From positions 62,001 to 126,000 of the forward strand of contig RDZG01000054.1 in the NCBI GenBank assembly GCA_004293915.1: a stretch of DNA of 64,000 nucleotides. Direction: 5' to 3'. Source of the DNA: Bacteroidota bacterium. Its GTDB lineage: Bacteria; Bacteroidota; Bacteroidia; Cytophagales; UBA9547. Positions within the stretch are counted from its first letter, which is position 1, and each line of letters starts with the position of its first letter. Positions 26,312-34,555 of the stretch are shown one piece after another. The notes beneath the pieces were generated by a model. The model did not search any database. It was given only the letters and a program-made list of their open reading frames with translations, and was not told where the DNA came from. The translations under genes were made by a program, and so were the position numbers.

Positions 26312-27163
26312 ATGTCTGCAAAACATATAGAAGAAAATATTTTTAAATCATTGATGATTATAAGCCTAATTTTTGTGATTGGCTTGTTATTATCGGTTGT
26401 TTTAGCTGTTTTGATAAAAGGTTTGCCATCTTTATCGTGGGAAATGGTAAGCCAAGGTCCGATTGGTGGGTATTATATGGGCAAAGAGGGTGGTGTGCTT
26501 AATGCCATTTTAGGTTCGGTTTATTTGGCTTCTGGGGCAACAATTTTGGCTTTTATTATAAGTTTACCTGTGGTTTTATATATAAATGTATATCGCAAAG
26601 CAAATTCTAAATACTCATCATTTATAAGATTAGCAATGGATGTTTTGTGGGGAGTTCCGTCAATTGTTTATGGGGCTTTTGGCTTTTCGATTATGATATT
26701 TTTTGGAATTAAAACTTCACTTTTGGCTGGTATTTCTATTTTAACATTATTAATTATCCCTATTGCTATGAGAGCTATGGATGAGGGTTTTAAAATGATT
26801 CCAACAGGAATGATTGATGCTTCTTTAGCGTTAGGTGCCACACGTTGGGAAACTTCTTTTAAAGTTGTGGTTCGTCAGGCACTTCCAGCAATTACAACTG
26901 CTTTATTATTGTCATTTGGAAGAGCAATTGGCGATGCGGCTTCTGTTATTTTTACAGCAGGATATACCGACCGTTTGCCAAGCTCGATAATGAAACCTGT
27001 TGGTTCATTGCCGCTTTCCATATTCTTTCAACTCGCAGCACCTATAAAAGAAGTTCAAGATAGAGCCTATGCTTCGGCAGTCATTTTAACTCTTATTATC
27101 TTAATTATCAGCATTTTGTCTCGCTATTTATATTCAAAATATGATAAAAATAGAATTTTATAA
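26312..27163 (+). CDS. pstA: phosphate ABC transporter permease PstA
   Basis: This 283-residue membrane protein has six predicted helices and the binding-protein-dependent permease signature in DASLALGATRWETSFKVVVRQALP (EAA loop). The typical PstA motifs GVPSIVYGAFGF and FGRAIGDAASVIFTAGYTD are present. It forms the inner-membrane channel for phosphate import with PstC. PstC is encoded about 12 kb away (38,309); pstS, pstB and phoU are not in the window, so the operon is dispersed. A nucleotide-sugar dehydrogenase follows after 36 bases. Confidence 0.92.
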   Translation: MSAKHIEENIFKSLMIISLIFVIGLLLSVVLAVLIKGLPSLSWEMVSQGPIGGYYMGKEGGVLNAILGSVYLASGATILAFIISLPVVLYINVYRKANSKYSSFIRLAMDVLWGVPSIVYGAFGFSIMIFFGIKTSLLAGISILTLLIIPIAMRAMDEGFKMIPTGMIDASLALGATRWETSFKVVVRQALPAITTALLLSFGRAIGDAASVIFTAGYTDRLPSSIMKPVGSLPLSIFFQLAAPIKEVQDRAYASAVILTLIILIISILSRYLYSKYDKNRIL

Positions 27164-27199
27164 ATAATACATTTTTCATACTCATTCAATTCTTTTATT

Positions 27200-28492
27200 T
27201 TGATTTTAGATTCTTTAAAAAACAAAAAAACTTCTTTAGCTGTAATCGGACTGGGTTATGTTGGTTTGCCTGTTGCACTTTCGTTTGCAAAAAAAATAAA
27301 AGTTGTTGGTTTTGATATAAATGCCTCACGTATAGCAAGTTTGCAAAAAAATATTGATCCTTCTGGTGAGCTTCCTGCTGCTGATTTTGAAGATGCTGAT
27401 ATTCTTTTTTCTTCAAATAGTAAAGATTTGGCTCAAGTTTCTTTTTTTATAATTGCCGTGCCAACACCAATAGATGAGTATAATCAACCTGATTTGTCTC
27501 CTTTGTTAAAAGCTACACAAACTGTTGCTAAAGTTTTAAAAAAAGGAGATTATGTGGTTTTTGAAAGTACTGTTTATCCAGGTTGTACAGAAGAAAAATG
27601 TGTGCCAATACTTGAGCAAGAAACAGGTTTAGTTTTCAATAAAGACTTTAAAATTGGGTATTCTCCCGAACGTATAAATCCTGGCGATAAAGAACATACA
27701 TTAAAAAATGTTATTAAAGTAGTTTCGGGTTCTGATGCCGAAAGTTTGGCTGCGGTTGCCTCTGTTTATGAAATGGTGGTCGAAGTTGGTGTGCATAGAG
27801 CTTCGTCAATAAAAGTTGCCGAAGCCTCAAAAGTAATCGAAAATACCCAACGCGATTTGAATATTGCATTGATGAATGAACTCTCAATGATTTTTGATAA
27901 ACTCAACATAAGTACCTACGAAGTTTTAGAGGCAGCAGGAACGAAATGGAATTTCTTGAAGTTTTTCCCGGGTTTGGTTGGCGGACATTGCATAGGTGTA
28001 GATCCATATTATCTTACTTTTAAAGCTGCTCACATGGGGCATTTTCCAAAAGTAATTTTGAGTGGCAGAGAAATAAATGATGGTATGGGAGCATATATCG
28101 CCAAAAAGACCCTACAATTGATGATTTCGCAAAAAATTGATATTTTAAATTCAAGAATTTTGGTTTTGGGTGCAACTTTCAAAGAAAATGTTTCTGATAT
28201 CAGAAACTCAAAAGTTGTGGATATGGTTCGTGAGTTGCAATCTTTTAATTTGCAAGTCGAAATTACTGATCCTCATGCTTCTAAGGATGAGTTTTTACAC
28301 GAATACAAACAAAATTTAGTTGAAAAACCTACTGGAAAATACGATGCAGTTATTTTAGCTGTCGCACATAAAGAATACAAAAACAAAACAGAACAATATT
28401 TTACAGATTTAACAAAAAATACAGGCATTTTAATTGATTTAAAAGGAGTCTATCAAAATCAGATCAAAAACTTAGTTTATTGGAGTCTTTAA
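27200..28492 (+). CDS. nucleotide-sugar dehydrogenase (UDP-HexNAc dehydrogenase type)
   Basis: This 430-residue enzyme has an N-terminal NAD-binding fold (AVIGLGYVGLPVALSFAKK, then VVGFDI), the catalytic-domain motif GYSPERINPGDKEHTL, KVIENTQRDLNIALMNEL, and the active-site cysteine in GGHCIGVDPYYLTFKA. The C-terminal UDP-binding domain holds GATFKENVSDIRNSKVVDM. It resembles TviB/WbpA, which oxidise UDP-GlcNAc or UDP-GalNAc to the uronic acid for surface polysaccharides. The exact sugar is not decidable here. The start is TTG at 27200; no in-frame ATG lies nearby, and the motif spacing needs this N-terminus. Its 3' end overlaps the convergent kinase gene by 21 bases. Confidence 0.88.
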   Translation: MILDSLKNKKTSLAVIGLGYVGLPVALSFAKKIKVVGFDINASRIASLQKNIDPSGELPAADFEDADILFSSNSKDLAQVSFFIIAVPTPIDEYNQPDLSPLLKATQTVAKVLKKGDYVVFESTVYPGCTEEKCVPILEQETGLVFNKDFKIGYSPERINPGDKEHTLKNVIKVVSGSDAESLAAVASVYEMVVEVGVHRASSIKVAEASKVIENTQRDLNIALMNELSMIFDKLNISTYEVLEAAGTKWNFLKFFPGLVGGHCIGVDPYYLTFKAAHMGHFPKVILSGREINDGMGAYIAKKTLQLMISQKIDILNSRILVLGATFKENVSDIRNSKVVDMVRELQSFNLQVEITDPHASKDEFLHEYKQNLVEKPTGKYDAVILAVAHKEYKNKTEQYFTDLTKNTGILIDLKGVYQNQIKNLVYWSL

Positions 28493-30595
28493 TGCCATTT
28501 CAGCTAATTTTAATTGCGTTTTGTCTAAAAGTATTGGCAATCTAATTTCAAAAATCGTTTCTCCAACTCTGCTGCTAATTAATTTTACATCGCCACCAAG
28601 TCGCTTAGTTGCAATTTTTGCAATATAAAGTCCTAATCCAGAACCGCTAGCGTATTCCGAACCTCTAAAGAACATATCAAATACTTTATCTTTAATTTTT
28701 TCATCAATACCATCCCCATTGTCTAAAATAGTAATTACAAGTTCATCTTCAGCTTTTTCAATAATGGTTTTGCAAAATGGTTTTTCGTTTTTGTTTGTAG
28801 TTCTAAATCGAATAGAGTTGTCGATTAAATTTTGAATTGTAGTTTGTAAAAGATTATAATCTGTGTAAATTTCTGTGTTAAGAGGCAATTGGTATTGAAT
28901 ATTTACTTTTATTCTATCTGGATTTGCAATCAAAAGTGCAGATACACCTTCTGTTAAATCTTGTAAATCAAATGTAGTTCTATGTAATGGATTGTTTTTC
29001 AGGTCATTAACTCCCAAAATTCGGTTTAAAGTTGCTTGTGTGCTTTTAGAATATTTATCTAAAATCATTAAATATTCTTGACATTTTCCAAAATCTTTTT
29101 CGAGTAAAGCAATGTTACACAAACCCATAATGGTTGTAATTGGTCCACGAATGTCATGAGCAGCACGATAAATAAACGAATCTAATTCATAGTTTAAATT
29201 TAATAAATCTCGGTAGGCTTTTTGCAGTTTTTTGGTTCTTTCTTTTACTTTTTCTTCTAGCTGAGCATTCATAGCTGAAATCTCATCACGTTGTTTTCTC
29301 AATTCTCTTGTACTTTCCAATATTTTATATTTGAGTTCCATCCCTTTTTCTTCAATCAATTCTTTCCGTTCATTTTCACTTTGAATTTTTTGGATAGCAA
29401 TGTCGCGTTCTAGTGATTTGATTCGAGTTGATAAGCCAACGCAAAAAACACCAATTACAAAAATGGATGAAAGTTGAATGAGGTATTCAATGTATTTTGT
29501 GCTTGGAACATGTGGGATAATTGAAGTTAAATAAGCAACATAGATTACACAACTTAAGAATATAATTGTAGTGCCAAAAAAGAAATATTTGGCTGGAAGC
29601 GTTTTTTTCTTTGCATAAATAATAGAAACATAAAAAATCATTGACATAGATAAAACTATCGATGCAAACAAGTAAATCCTTCCAACAGCCCATAAACTAC
29701 GCATAAAAAACACGTAAGATAAAATTGTAAGCAACATACTAATTAGTATATACTTGTCGAGTTTTGGAAATATTTTTTCTGTATCAATATATACTCTCGA
29801 AAACTGCGCATATGCAATTGTCATTAATGGTGCAATTAAAAAGCGTAACATCTTAAAATATAGTCCGCTCTTACCTTCAAAATCGACAAATAAAAATCCA
29901 TCGGTTGCAAAATTGAATGCAGAAAAAAGCAAAATATAAAAAGAAAAATACATATATGCTCTGCTCCTGATAGAAAAAGATAAAAAAGTAGTATACAAAA
30001 GCAATACCATCATTGCCCCATAAAACAATAAATTAATATCTCTAATCCTGCCAAAAGTATAAAAATAGGCTTCAGTATCGTATAGATTAAAGTCTTTTGT
30101 AGAATAAGCAAATAGTTGTTTTGAGAAAATGCCTTCGTTATGAATTTTTAGAAGGAAAAGACTAGATCTATTTGCTGGAAGTAAAATTTTAATAAACTCT
30201 GTTCTTGGATTTTGTGCACTTTTCTTTTCATTAGTTACAATTAAACCTGTACGATAAGTTTTAATTATTTGGTTACCAATGATTTGATAAAGTGTTATTT
30301 CTTCGTTTGTATAACCAAAACTAATGTATTTTTCTATTTGAGCTGCCTCATTGTTTTGAAGATTAAATCGCAACCAATGTACACTATTGTTTTTGTCGAT
30401 TGCCGAATCAGTTAGTTTTACAAAGCCATTACCTTTTACAATTTCAGCAATATTTAAAATTTGCTTGTCATGTTCTTTAGCTTCATAAATTTCAGAAATA
30501 GGTGCCAAACTACTGACATTGTTTCCAAATGTTAGCGTGGTTAAAAATATTAATAAAAAGTAAATAAAATTAGTAACTGTTTTTTTATTAAGCAT
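28472..30595 (-). CDS. 7TMR-DISM sensor histidine kinase
   Basis: The 707 residues comprise a signal/anchor helix (about 8-24), an extracellular 7TMR-DISM domain (about 30-175) and seven transmembrane helices (about 180-400). A coiled coil follows (about 400-465, with ELRKQRDEISAMNAQLEEKVKERTKKLQKAY). The HisKA domain carries the phospho-acceptor His in AAHDIRGPITTIMGL (near residue 481). The HATPase domain has N box NLIDNSIRF and G boxes ILDNGDGID and GSGLGLYIAK. The DISM part is thought to bind sugars or small ligands outside the cell. No response regulator is adjacent, so its target is unknown. Confidence 0.92.
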   Translation of the reverse strand: MLNKKTVTNFIYFLLIFLTTLTFGNNVSSLAPISEIYEAKEHDKQILNIAEIVKGNGFVKLTDSAIDKNNSVHWLRFNLQNNEAAQIEKYISFGYTNEEITLYQIIGNQIIKTYRTGLIVTNEKKSAQNPRTEFIKILLPANRSSLFLLKIHNEGIFSKQLFAYSTKDFNLYDTEAYFYTFGRIRDINLLFYGAMMVLLLYTTFLSFSIRSRAYMYFSFYILLFSAFNFATDGFLFVDFEGKSGLYFKMLRFLIAPLMTIAYAQFSRVYIDTEKIFPKLDKYILISMLLTILSYVFFMRSLWAVGRIYLFASIVLSMSMIFYVSIIYAKKKTLPAKYFFFGTTIIFLSCVIYVAYLTSIIPHVPSTKYIEYLIQLSSIFVIGVFCVGLSTRIKSLERDIAIQKIQSENERKELIEEKGMELKYKILESTRELRKQRDEISAMNAQLEEKVKERTKKLQKAYRDLLNLNYELDSFIYRAAHDIRGPITTIMGLCNIALLEKDFGKCQEYLMILDKYSKSTQATLNRILGVNDLKNNPLHRTTFDLQDLTEGVSALLIANPDRIKVNIQYQLPLNTEIYTDYNLLQTTIQNLIDNSIRFRTTNKNEKPFCKTIIEKAEDELVITILDNGDGIDEKIKDKVFDMFFRGSEYASGSGLGLYIAKIATKRLGGDVKLISSRVGETIFEIRLPILLDKTQLKLAEMALKTPIN

Positions 30596-30728
30596 GTCAA
30601 AATTTTATCATATTTCAATTTAAAGTTAATGGGTTATACTCAAAGTAACAAATAACTTAACACGGTATGTTGTAATAATACGTTTAAGAATTAAGGATGT
30701 TTCACGAAAAAGTAAAAAAAAATATAAA

Positions 30729-30782
30729 AATAATTATATTAGATTGTAATATGAAATTGCAGTACAATCTAATATAATTATT
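30729..30782 (-). terminator. perfect 20-bp-arm hairpin downstream of hpf
   Basis: The arms 30729-30748 and 30763-30782 are exact inverted copies with a 14-base loop; the core is ATATTAGATTGTA. It lies directly after the hpf stop (30789) on the minus strand. The stem is very AT-rich and lacks a strong GC core, so terminator function is likely but not certain. Confidence 0.6.
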
Positions 30783-30788
30783 ATAAAT

Positions 30789-31091
30789 TTAAACATGTGC
30801 CAAATTTTTCTCTTTTTGCTTTTTAATTTGAATTTTAAGTGTTTCTATGGCTTCATCCGTTGCAGCTTCAAAAGATTTTGACTTCTCTTTTACAAAAAAA
30901 TGATGTCCAGGTACGTTTATTTTAAATTCTACAACTTTATTTTCTTGATGTGCATCTTTATCTAATTTTAAAAAGACTTCGCCATCAATAATTTTATCAT
31001 GAAATGTTTGAAGTTTTGTCGCTTTTTTTTGAATAAATTCTAATAGTTTTTCGTCAGCATCAAAATGAATAGATTGGATGTTTAGTTTCAT
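30789..31091 (-). CDS. hpf: ribosome hibernation-promoting factor (short HPF)
   Basis: This 100-residue protein of the HPF/RaiA family starts MKLNIQSIHFDADEKLLEFIQKK, continues with GEVFLKLDK, and ends in a Lys-rich tail (IKIQIKKQKEKN-like). It binds the decoding region of the 30S subunit in resting cells. The length matches the short form, without the C-terminal dimerisation domain. In Bacteroidota it normally follows rpsU and xer, as here. Confidence 0.92.
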   Translation of the reverse strand: MKLNIQSIHFDADEKLLEFIQKKATKLQTFHDKIIDGEVFLKLDKDAHQENKVVEFKINVPGHHFFVKEKSKSFEAATDEAIETLKIQIKKQKEKNLAHV

Positions 31092-31121
31092 GACAACTTA
31101 TATTTAGGGTGGAACAAATAA

Positions 31122-32003
31122 TTACGCTTTTGGATGTGCTTGTTTGAATATGTTTTTTAACTTTTCAATCGAATTGTGGGTATAGATTTGAGTAGCTGCT
31201 AACGAAGAATGCCCCATCAAATCTTTAATAGCAGTTAAATCTGCACCATTATTGAGCATGTGTGTTGCAAAAGTATGTCGCATCACATGTGGACTTTTTC
31301 TGTCGGCTGGGCTTATCATTGTTAAATATTTTTTCACAATTCGCTGAATAAAAACTGGATATGCATTTTCTCCTTTATCAGTAAGAATCAGATTTTCAGT
31401 ATTTAATTGTTGAAACGTTTGCGATTTAATAATGTTGTATTTTTGTATAATTTCTTTTGCGTTTTTGTGAATCGGAATCACTCGTTGCTTATTCCCTTTT
31501 CCTAATACACGAATGGAGTTGTCTATCAAATTAATGTGTTCGTTTTTTAAAGCTAACAATTCGGAAAGTCGGATGCCAGTGGCATACAAAAGTTCTAAAA
31601 TTAACCTATCTCTGATATCTTCAAATGTATCTTTAAATACAATATTTTTGAATAATAAATCAATATGCGACTCTTCGATAAAAACGGGAAGCCTTTTTTG
31701 GATTTTAGGAGCTTTAATTCGGTCAACTGGATTAATAGTAATTCTATTTTGTCGCAACAAATATTTGTAAAAAGATTTTAATGTAGCAATTTTTCTATTT
31801 ACAGTTCTCGGTTCAATTTTATTTTCTACTAATGATAGAATCCATGTTCTTATCATTTGATAATCAGCCAATTCTGGATTTGAAATCGAAAATGTTGATT
31901 CTAAAAATATAATATATTGTGATAAATCTATTGAATACGAGCTGATAGTGTGTTTGCTATATCGTTTTTCAAAAGCAATAAAATTTAAAAATGAATCTAT
32001 CAT
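31122..32003 (-). CDS. XerC/XerD-type tyrosine recombinase
   Basis: This 293-residue recombinase has an N-terminal SAM-like domain (MIDSFLNFIAFEKRYSKHTISSYSIDL). The catalytic residues are Arg in YATGIRLSELL, Lys in GKGNKQRVIPIH, H-x-x-R in SPHVMRHTFATHML, His in LMGHSSLAATQ and Tyr in IYTH. Its position between rpsU and hpf is the conserved place of the chromosomal Xer recombinase of Bacteroidota, which resolves chromosome dimers. I chose ATG 32003; the TTG at 32021 lies inside a hairpin stem. The ATG touches the base of that 19-bp stem, so no normal ribosome-binding leader exists between them. Confidence 0.9.
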   Translation of the reverse strand: MIDSFLNFIAFEKRYSKHTISSYSIDLSQYIIFLESTFSISNPELADYQMIRTWILSLVENKIEPRTVNRKIATLKSFYKYLLRQNRITINPVDRIKAPKIQKRLPVFIEESHIDLLFKNIVFKDTFEDIRDRLILELLYATGIRLSELLALKNEHINLIDNSIRVLGKGNKQRVIPIHKNAKEIIQKYNIIKSQTFQQLNTENLILTDKGENAYPVFIQRIVKKYLTMISPADRKSPHVMRHTFATHMLNNGADLTAIKDLMGHSSLAATQIYTHNSIEKLKNIFKQAHPKA

Positions 32004-32044
32004 AAACGAAAACAGAGCCAATGCAATTGGCTCTGTTTTCGTTT
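32004..32044 (-). terminator. perfect 19-bp hairpin between rpsU and xer
   Basis: The arms 32004-32022 and 32026-32044 are exact inverted copies with a 3-base loop; the core is ACAGAGCCAAT. On the minus strand the stem ends in CGTTT and is followed at once by the ATG of xer. It looks like the rpsU terminator, but its position means it could also fold in xer mRNA and occlude the start. Confidence 0.75.
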
Positions 32045-32065
32045 TACGAATAAAACTTGTTTGGG

Positions 32066-32263
32066 TTACAAATCGTTATGATGCCCAAATTTATTTGATT
32101 TATAAACAGCATCTTTCCATTGTTCTCTGATGGTAATAGATGGTTTTTCAAAAGCTTGTCTTCTGCGAAGCTCTTTTAAAACACCTGTTTTTTCAAACTT
32201 TTTCTTAAAGCGTTTTAATGCTTTATCTATATTTTCGTTTTCTTTGATATTTATAACTAACAT
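32066..32263 (-). CDS. rpsU: 30S ribosomal protein S21
   Basis: The 65 residues match bS21: MLVINIKENENIDKALKRF, then KKKFEKTGVLKELRRRQAFEKPS. The tail is the longer C-terminal form common in Bacteroidota. bS21 sits near the 16S 3' end at the anti-Shine-Dalgarno region. In this phylum it has been linked to hiding the anti-SD, in line with the weak SD use seen here. The gene follows rpsB by 21 bases. Confidence 0.95.
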   Translation of the reverse strand: MLVINIKENENIDKALKRFKKKFEKTGVLKELRRRQAFEKPSITIREQWKDAVYKSNKFGHHNDL

Positions 32264-32284
32264 ATTGCTAATGTATTTGAAATC

Positions 32285-33040
32285 TTAATTTGATACAACT
32301 TCTGAAACCTCTTCAGTAGACTCTTCTTTTTCTGACTGTGCTTCTTTATCCATTTTGCGTTCAGCCAAACCTTCTTCAATGGCTCTTCCCATAGCAGAAA
32401 TAATAATTTGTATAGATTTATACGCATCATCGTTTGCAGGAATTGGATAGTCAATATGAGTTGGGTCTGTGTTTGTGTCCACAATTCCAAAAACTGGAAT
32501 ACCTAATTTTTTTGCTTCTGCAACAGCTAAATGCTCTTTTTTAACATCAACTATAAATAAAGCAGCAGGAAGTCTAGTTTGGTCTGCAACACCACCTAAT
32601 ACGCGTTGAAGTTTTTCACGCTCACGAGTCAACATCAATTTTTCTTTTTTGTTGATTCCAGTGTATGTATCTTCTTTTACTAAACGATCGATGTAAAACA
32701 TTTTTTTCAATGATTTACGCACAGTAGCAAAGTTGGTAAGCATACCACCTAACCATCTTTCTGTAACATAAAGCATTTTATATTTTTCGGCTTCTAAAGC
32801 AACAATCTCTTTTGCTTGTTTTTTAGTTGCTACAAACATAATTTTTTTACCAGACTTAATAATGCCTTTCATTGCATTATAAGCTTCGTCAATACAAACT
32901 ACTGTTTTGTTCAAATCAATAATGTGTATGCCATTTTTCTCCATAAATATATACGGAGCCATTTTTGGATTCCATTTGCTGGTAAGATGTCCGAAATGAA
33001 CACCTGCATCTAACAAATCTTTATATTCAACTTTTGCCAT
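32285..33040 (-). CDS. rpsB: 30S ribosomal protein S2
   Basis: The 251 residues match uS2: YKDLLDAGVHFGHLTSKWNPKMAPYIF, WLGGMLTNFATVRKSLKK, and LPAALFIVDVKKEHLAVAEAKKLGIPVFGIVDTNTDP. The C-terminus is acidic and extended. tsf (EF-Ts), usually directly downstream of rpsB, is missing here, and rpsU follows instead. Confidence 0.97.
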   Translation of the reverse strand: MAKVEYKDLLDAGVHFGHLTSKWNPKMAPYIFMEKNGIHIIDLNKTVVCIDEAYNAMKGIIKSGKKIMFVATKKQAKEIVALEAEKYKMLYVTERWLGGMLTNFATVRKSLKKMFYIDRLVKEDTYTGINKKEKLMLTREREKLQRVLGGVADQTRLPAALFIVDVKKEHLAVAEAKKLGIPVFGIVDTNTDPTHIDYPIPANDDAYKSIQIIISAMGRAIEEGLAERKMDKEAQSEKEESTEEVSEVVSN

Positions 33041-33076
33041 AATTTTTGTATCGCTTCTATAAATAACAGAAAAATA

Positions 33077-33463
33077 TTACCTTTTAACCCACTGAAATCT
33101 TTTACGTGCTTTTCTACGACCTGGTTTTTTACGTTCAACCATACGCGAATCACGTGTTAAAAACCCTTCTTTTTTGATGATTGGTTTTTCTTCAACGGCA
33201 TTTTTTACTAATGCTCTTGATATTGCAAGTCTGATTGCCTCAGCTTGTCCTGTTATTCCACCACCATCAACATTGATTGTGATATCAAACTTTCCTATTT
33301 TTTCTGTTAAAACAAGTGGTTGGTTAACAACTATTTTTTTGATTTCAGTCGAAAAATAGTTTTCTAATGGTTTGCCATTCACTGTAATATTACCTGTGCC
33401 TTGTTGCATATACAAGCGAGCTACAGATGTTTTTCTTCTACCTATTGTATTTATTACCGACAT
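33077..33463 (-). CDS. rpsI: 30S ribosomal protein S9
   Basis: The 128 residues match uS9: NTIGRRKTSVARLYMQQGTGNITVNG, then VDGGGITGQAEAIRLAISRALV. The C-terminal tail ends KKPGRRKARKRFQWVKR, which reaches the P-site tRNA. Its ATG overlaps the rplM stop by one base, so the two are translationally coupled. Confidence 0.97.
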   Translation of the reverse strand: MSVINTIGRRKTSVARLYMQQGTGNITVNGKPLENYFSTEIKKIVVNQPLVLTEKIGKFDITINVDGGGITGQAEAIRLAISRALVKNAVEEKPIIKKEGFLTRDSRMVERKKPGRRKARKRFQWVKR

Positions 33464-33909
33464 TATGAGAGGGTGATTGATTTAGGGTTTTGTGCAACAT
33501 GAGGGTGATTTGTACCTTCATATACATATAAATTAGTATATATCTGACGACCTAATCTGTTTTTAGGTAACATGCGTTTTACAGCAAGTTCGATTAAGCG
33601 TTTTGGATTTTTATCCAAAATTTCAGCTGGCGAAGCAAAACGCTGACCACCAGGATAGCCTGTGTAGCGAACATGAACTTTATTGTTCATTTTTTTGCCT
33701 GTTAATCTGATTTTTTCTGCATTGATAACTATAACGTTATCACCACAATCTACGAATGGTGTGAAAGATGGTTTTCTTTTACCTCTTAATACCATTGCGA
33801 TTTCGCTGCTTAATCTACCTAAGATTGCCGCTTCTGCATCTACAACAACCCAGTTTTTCTTAACTGTTTGGCTGTTTAAATATGTTGTTTTGTAACTTTG
33901 AATATCCAC
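33463..33909 (-). CDS. rplM: 50S ribosomal protein L13
   Basis: The 148 residues match uL13: KNWVVVDAEAAILGRLSSEIAMVLRGK, GDNVIVINAEKIRLTGKKM and AVKRMLPKNRLGRQIYTNLYVYEG. It is an early-assembling 50S protein. It heads the rplM-rpsI-rpsB-rpsU group and has a consensus promoter just upstream. Confidence 0.97.
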   Translation of the reverse strand: MDIQSYKTTYLNSQTVKKNWVVVDAEAAILGRLSSEIAMVLRGKRKPSFTPFVDCGDNVIVINAEKIRLTGKKMNNKVHVRYTGYPGGQRFASPAEILDKNPKRLIELAVKRMLPKNRLGRQIYTNLYVYEGTNHPHVAQNPKSITLS

Positions 33910-33950
33910 TTGCTTATTCTTATTAGAATCTATTTCTTCAAAAAGGACTG

Positions 33951-33981
33951 CAAATGTAGAAACTTTTTTTTGATTACCAAA
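33951..33981 (-). promoter_or_regulatory. consensus promoter of the rplM operon
   Basis: On the minus strand TTTG (33981-33978) and TACATTTG (33958-33951) are separated by 19 bases, an exact match to the Bacteroidota consensus. The rplM ATG is about 40 bases downstream. Confidence 0.75.
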
Positions 33982-34037
33982 GCTAACATTAATTATTTGT
34001 GTTATTTTTGAGAAATATTTTACAACACCCTTCGTAT

Positions 34038-34553
34038 ATGCTTGATAATCAGTTAAAAAATGTAATATTTTTTTTCGTCCTTTGTTTTCAGTCGTTGGTT
34101 TTTGCTCAAATTGATGATGACATAGATAAATATTCGCCTAGTTTTGAATATAATAAACAACAATCGAATCAGGCAAATATTATAGAACAAGTAATTAGCA
34201 GAGAAAAACCTACTCTGCCAAGTTATAATCATTCGTTGCGTGTAAATTCACTTTTAGATTCTATTTATTCGGCAAATAAACAAATCAAATTTATGGAAGG
34301 TTATCGCATACAAGTTTATAGTGGCGAAAACAAAGAATTGGCAAATCAGGCTAAAGAATTGGTATATAAAATTTTTCCGAATGCAGATATTTACACCATA
34401 TATAAACAACCAACTTATCGTATAAAATTAGGCGATTTTATTGACAAGTTAGAAGCAATTAGAGTTTTAGATAGCAAAATCAAAAAACCTTTTCCAAAAG
34501 CTCTATTGATAAGTGATAATGTTTTTATAAAAAGAAAAGTAAAATACGAGTAA
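34038..34553 (+). CDS. SPOR-domain secreted protein
   Basis: From the ATG at 34038 the protein has 171 residues with a signal peptide (NVIFFFVLCFQSLVFAQ). It has a polar linker and a C-terminal SPOR-like domain (MEGYRIQVYSGENKELANQAKELVYKIF to the end). SPOR domains bind peptidoglycan stripped of stem peptides, often at division sites. The longer reading from 33999 would put 13 residues before the signal peptide and is less likely. The gene lies two bases upstream of an M20 peptidase gene, so the pair is probably co-transcribed. Confidence 0.8.
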   Translation: MLDNQLKNVIFFFVLCFQSLVFAQIDDDIDKYSPSFEYNKQQSNQANIIEQVISREKPTLPSYNHSLRVNSLLDSIYSANKQIKFMEGYRIQVYSGENKELANQAKELVYKIFPNADIYTIYKQPTYRIKLGDFIDKLEAIRVLDSKIKKPFPKALLISDNVFIKRKVKYE

Positions 34554-34555
34554 AA

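Noticed and set aside
31122-32003. The tyrosine recombinase as an integrase of a mobile element
   Set aside because: Its position between rpsU and hpf is the conserved location of the chromosomal Xer recombinase in this phylum.
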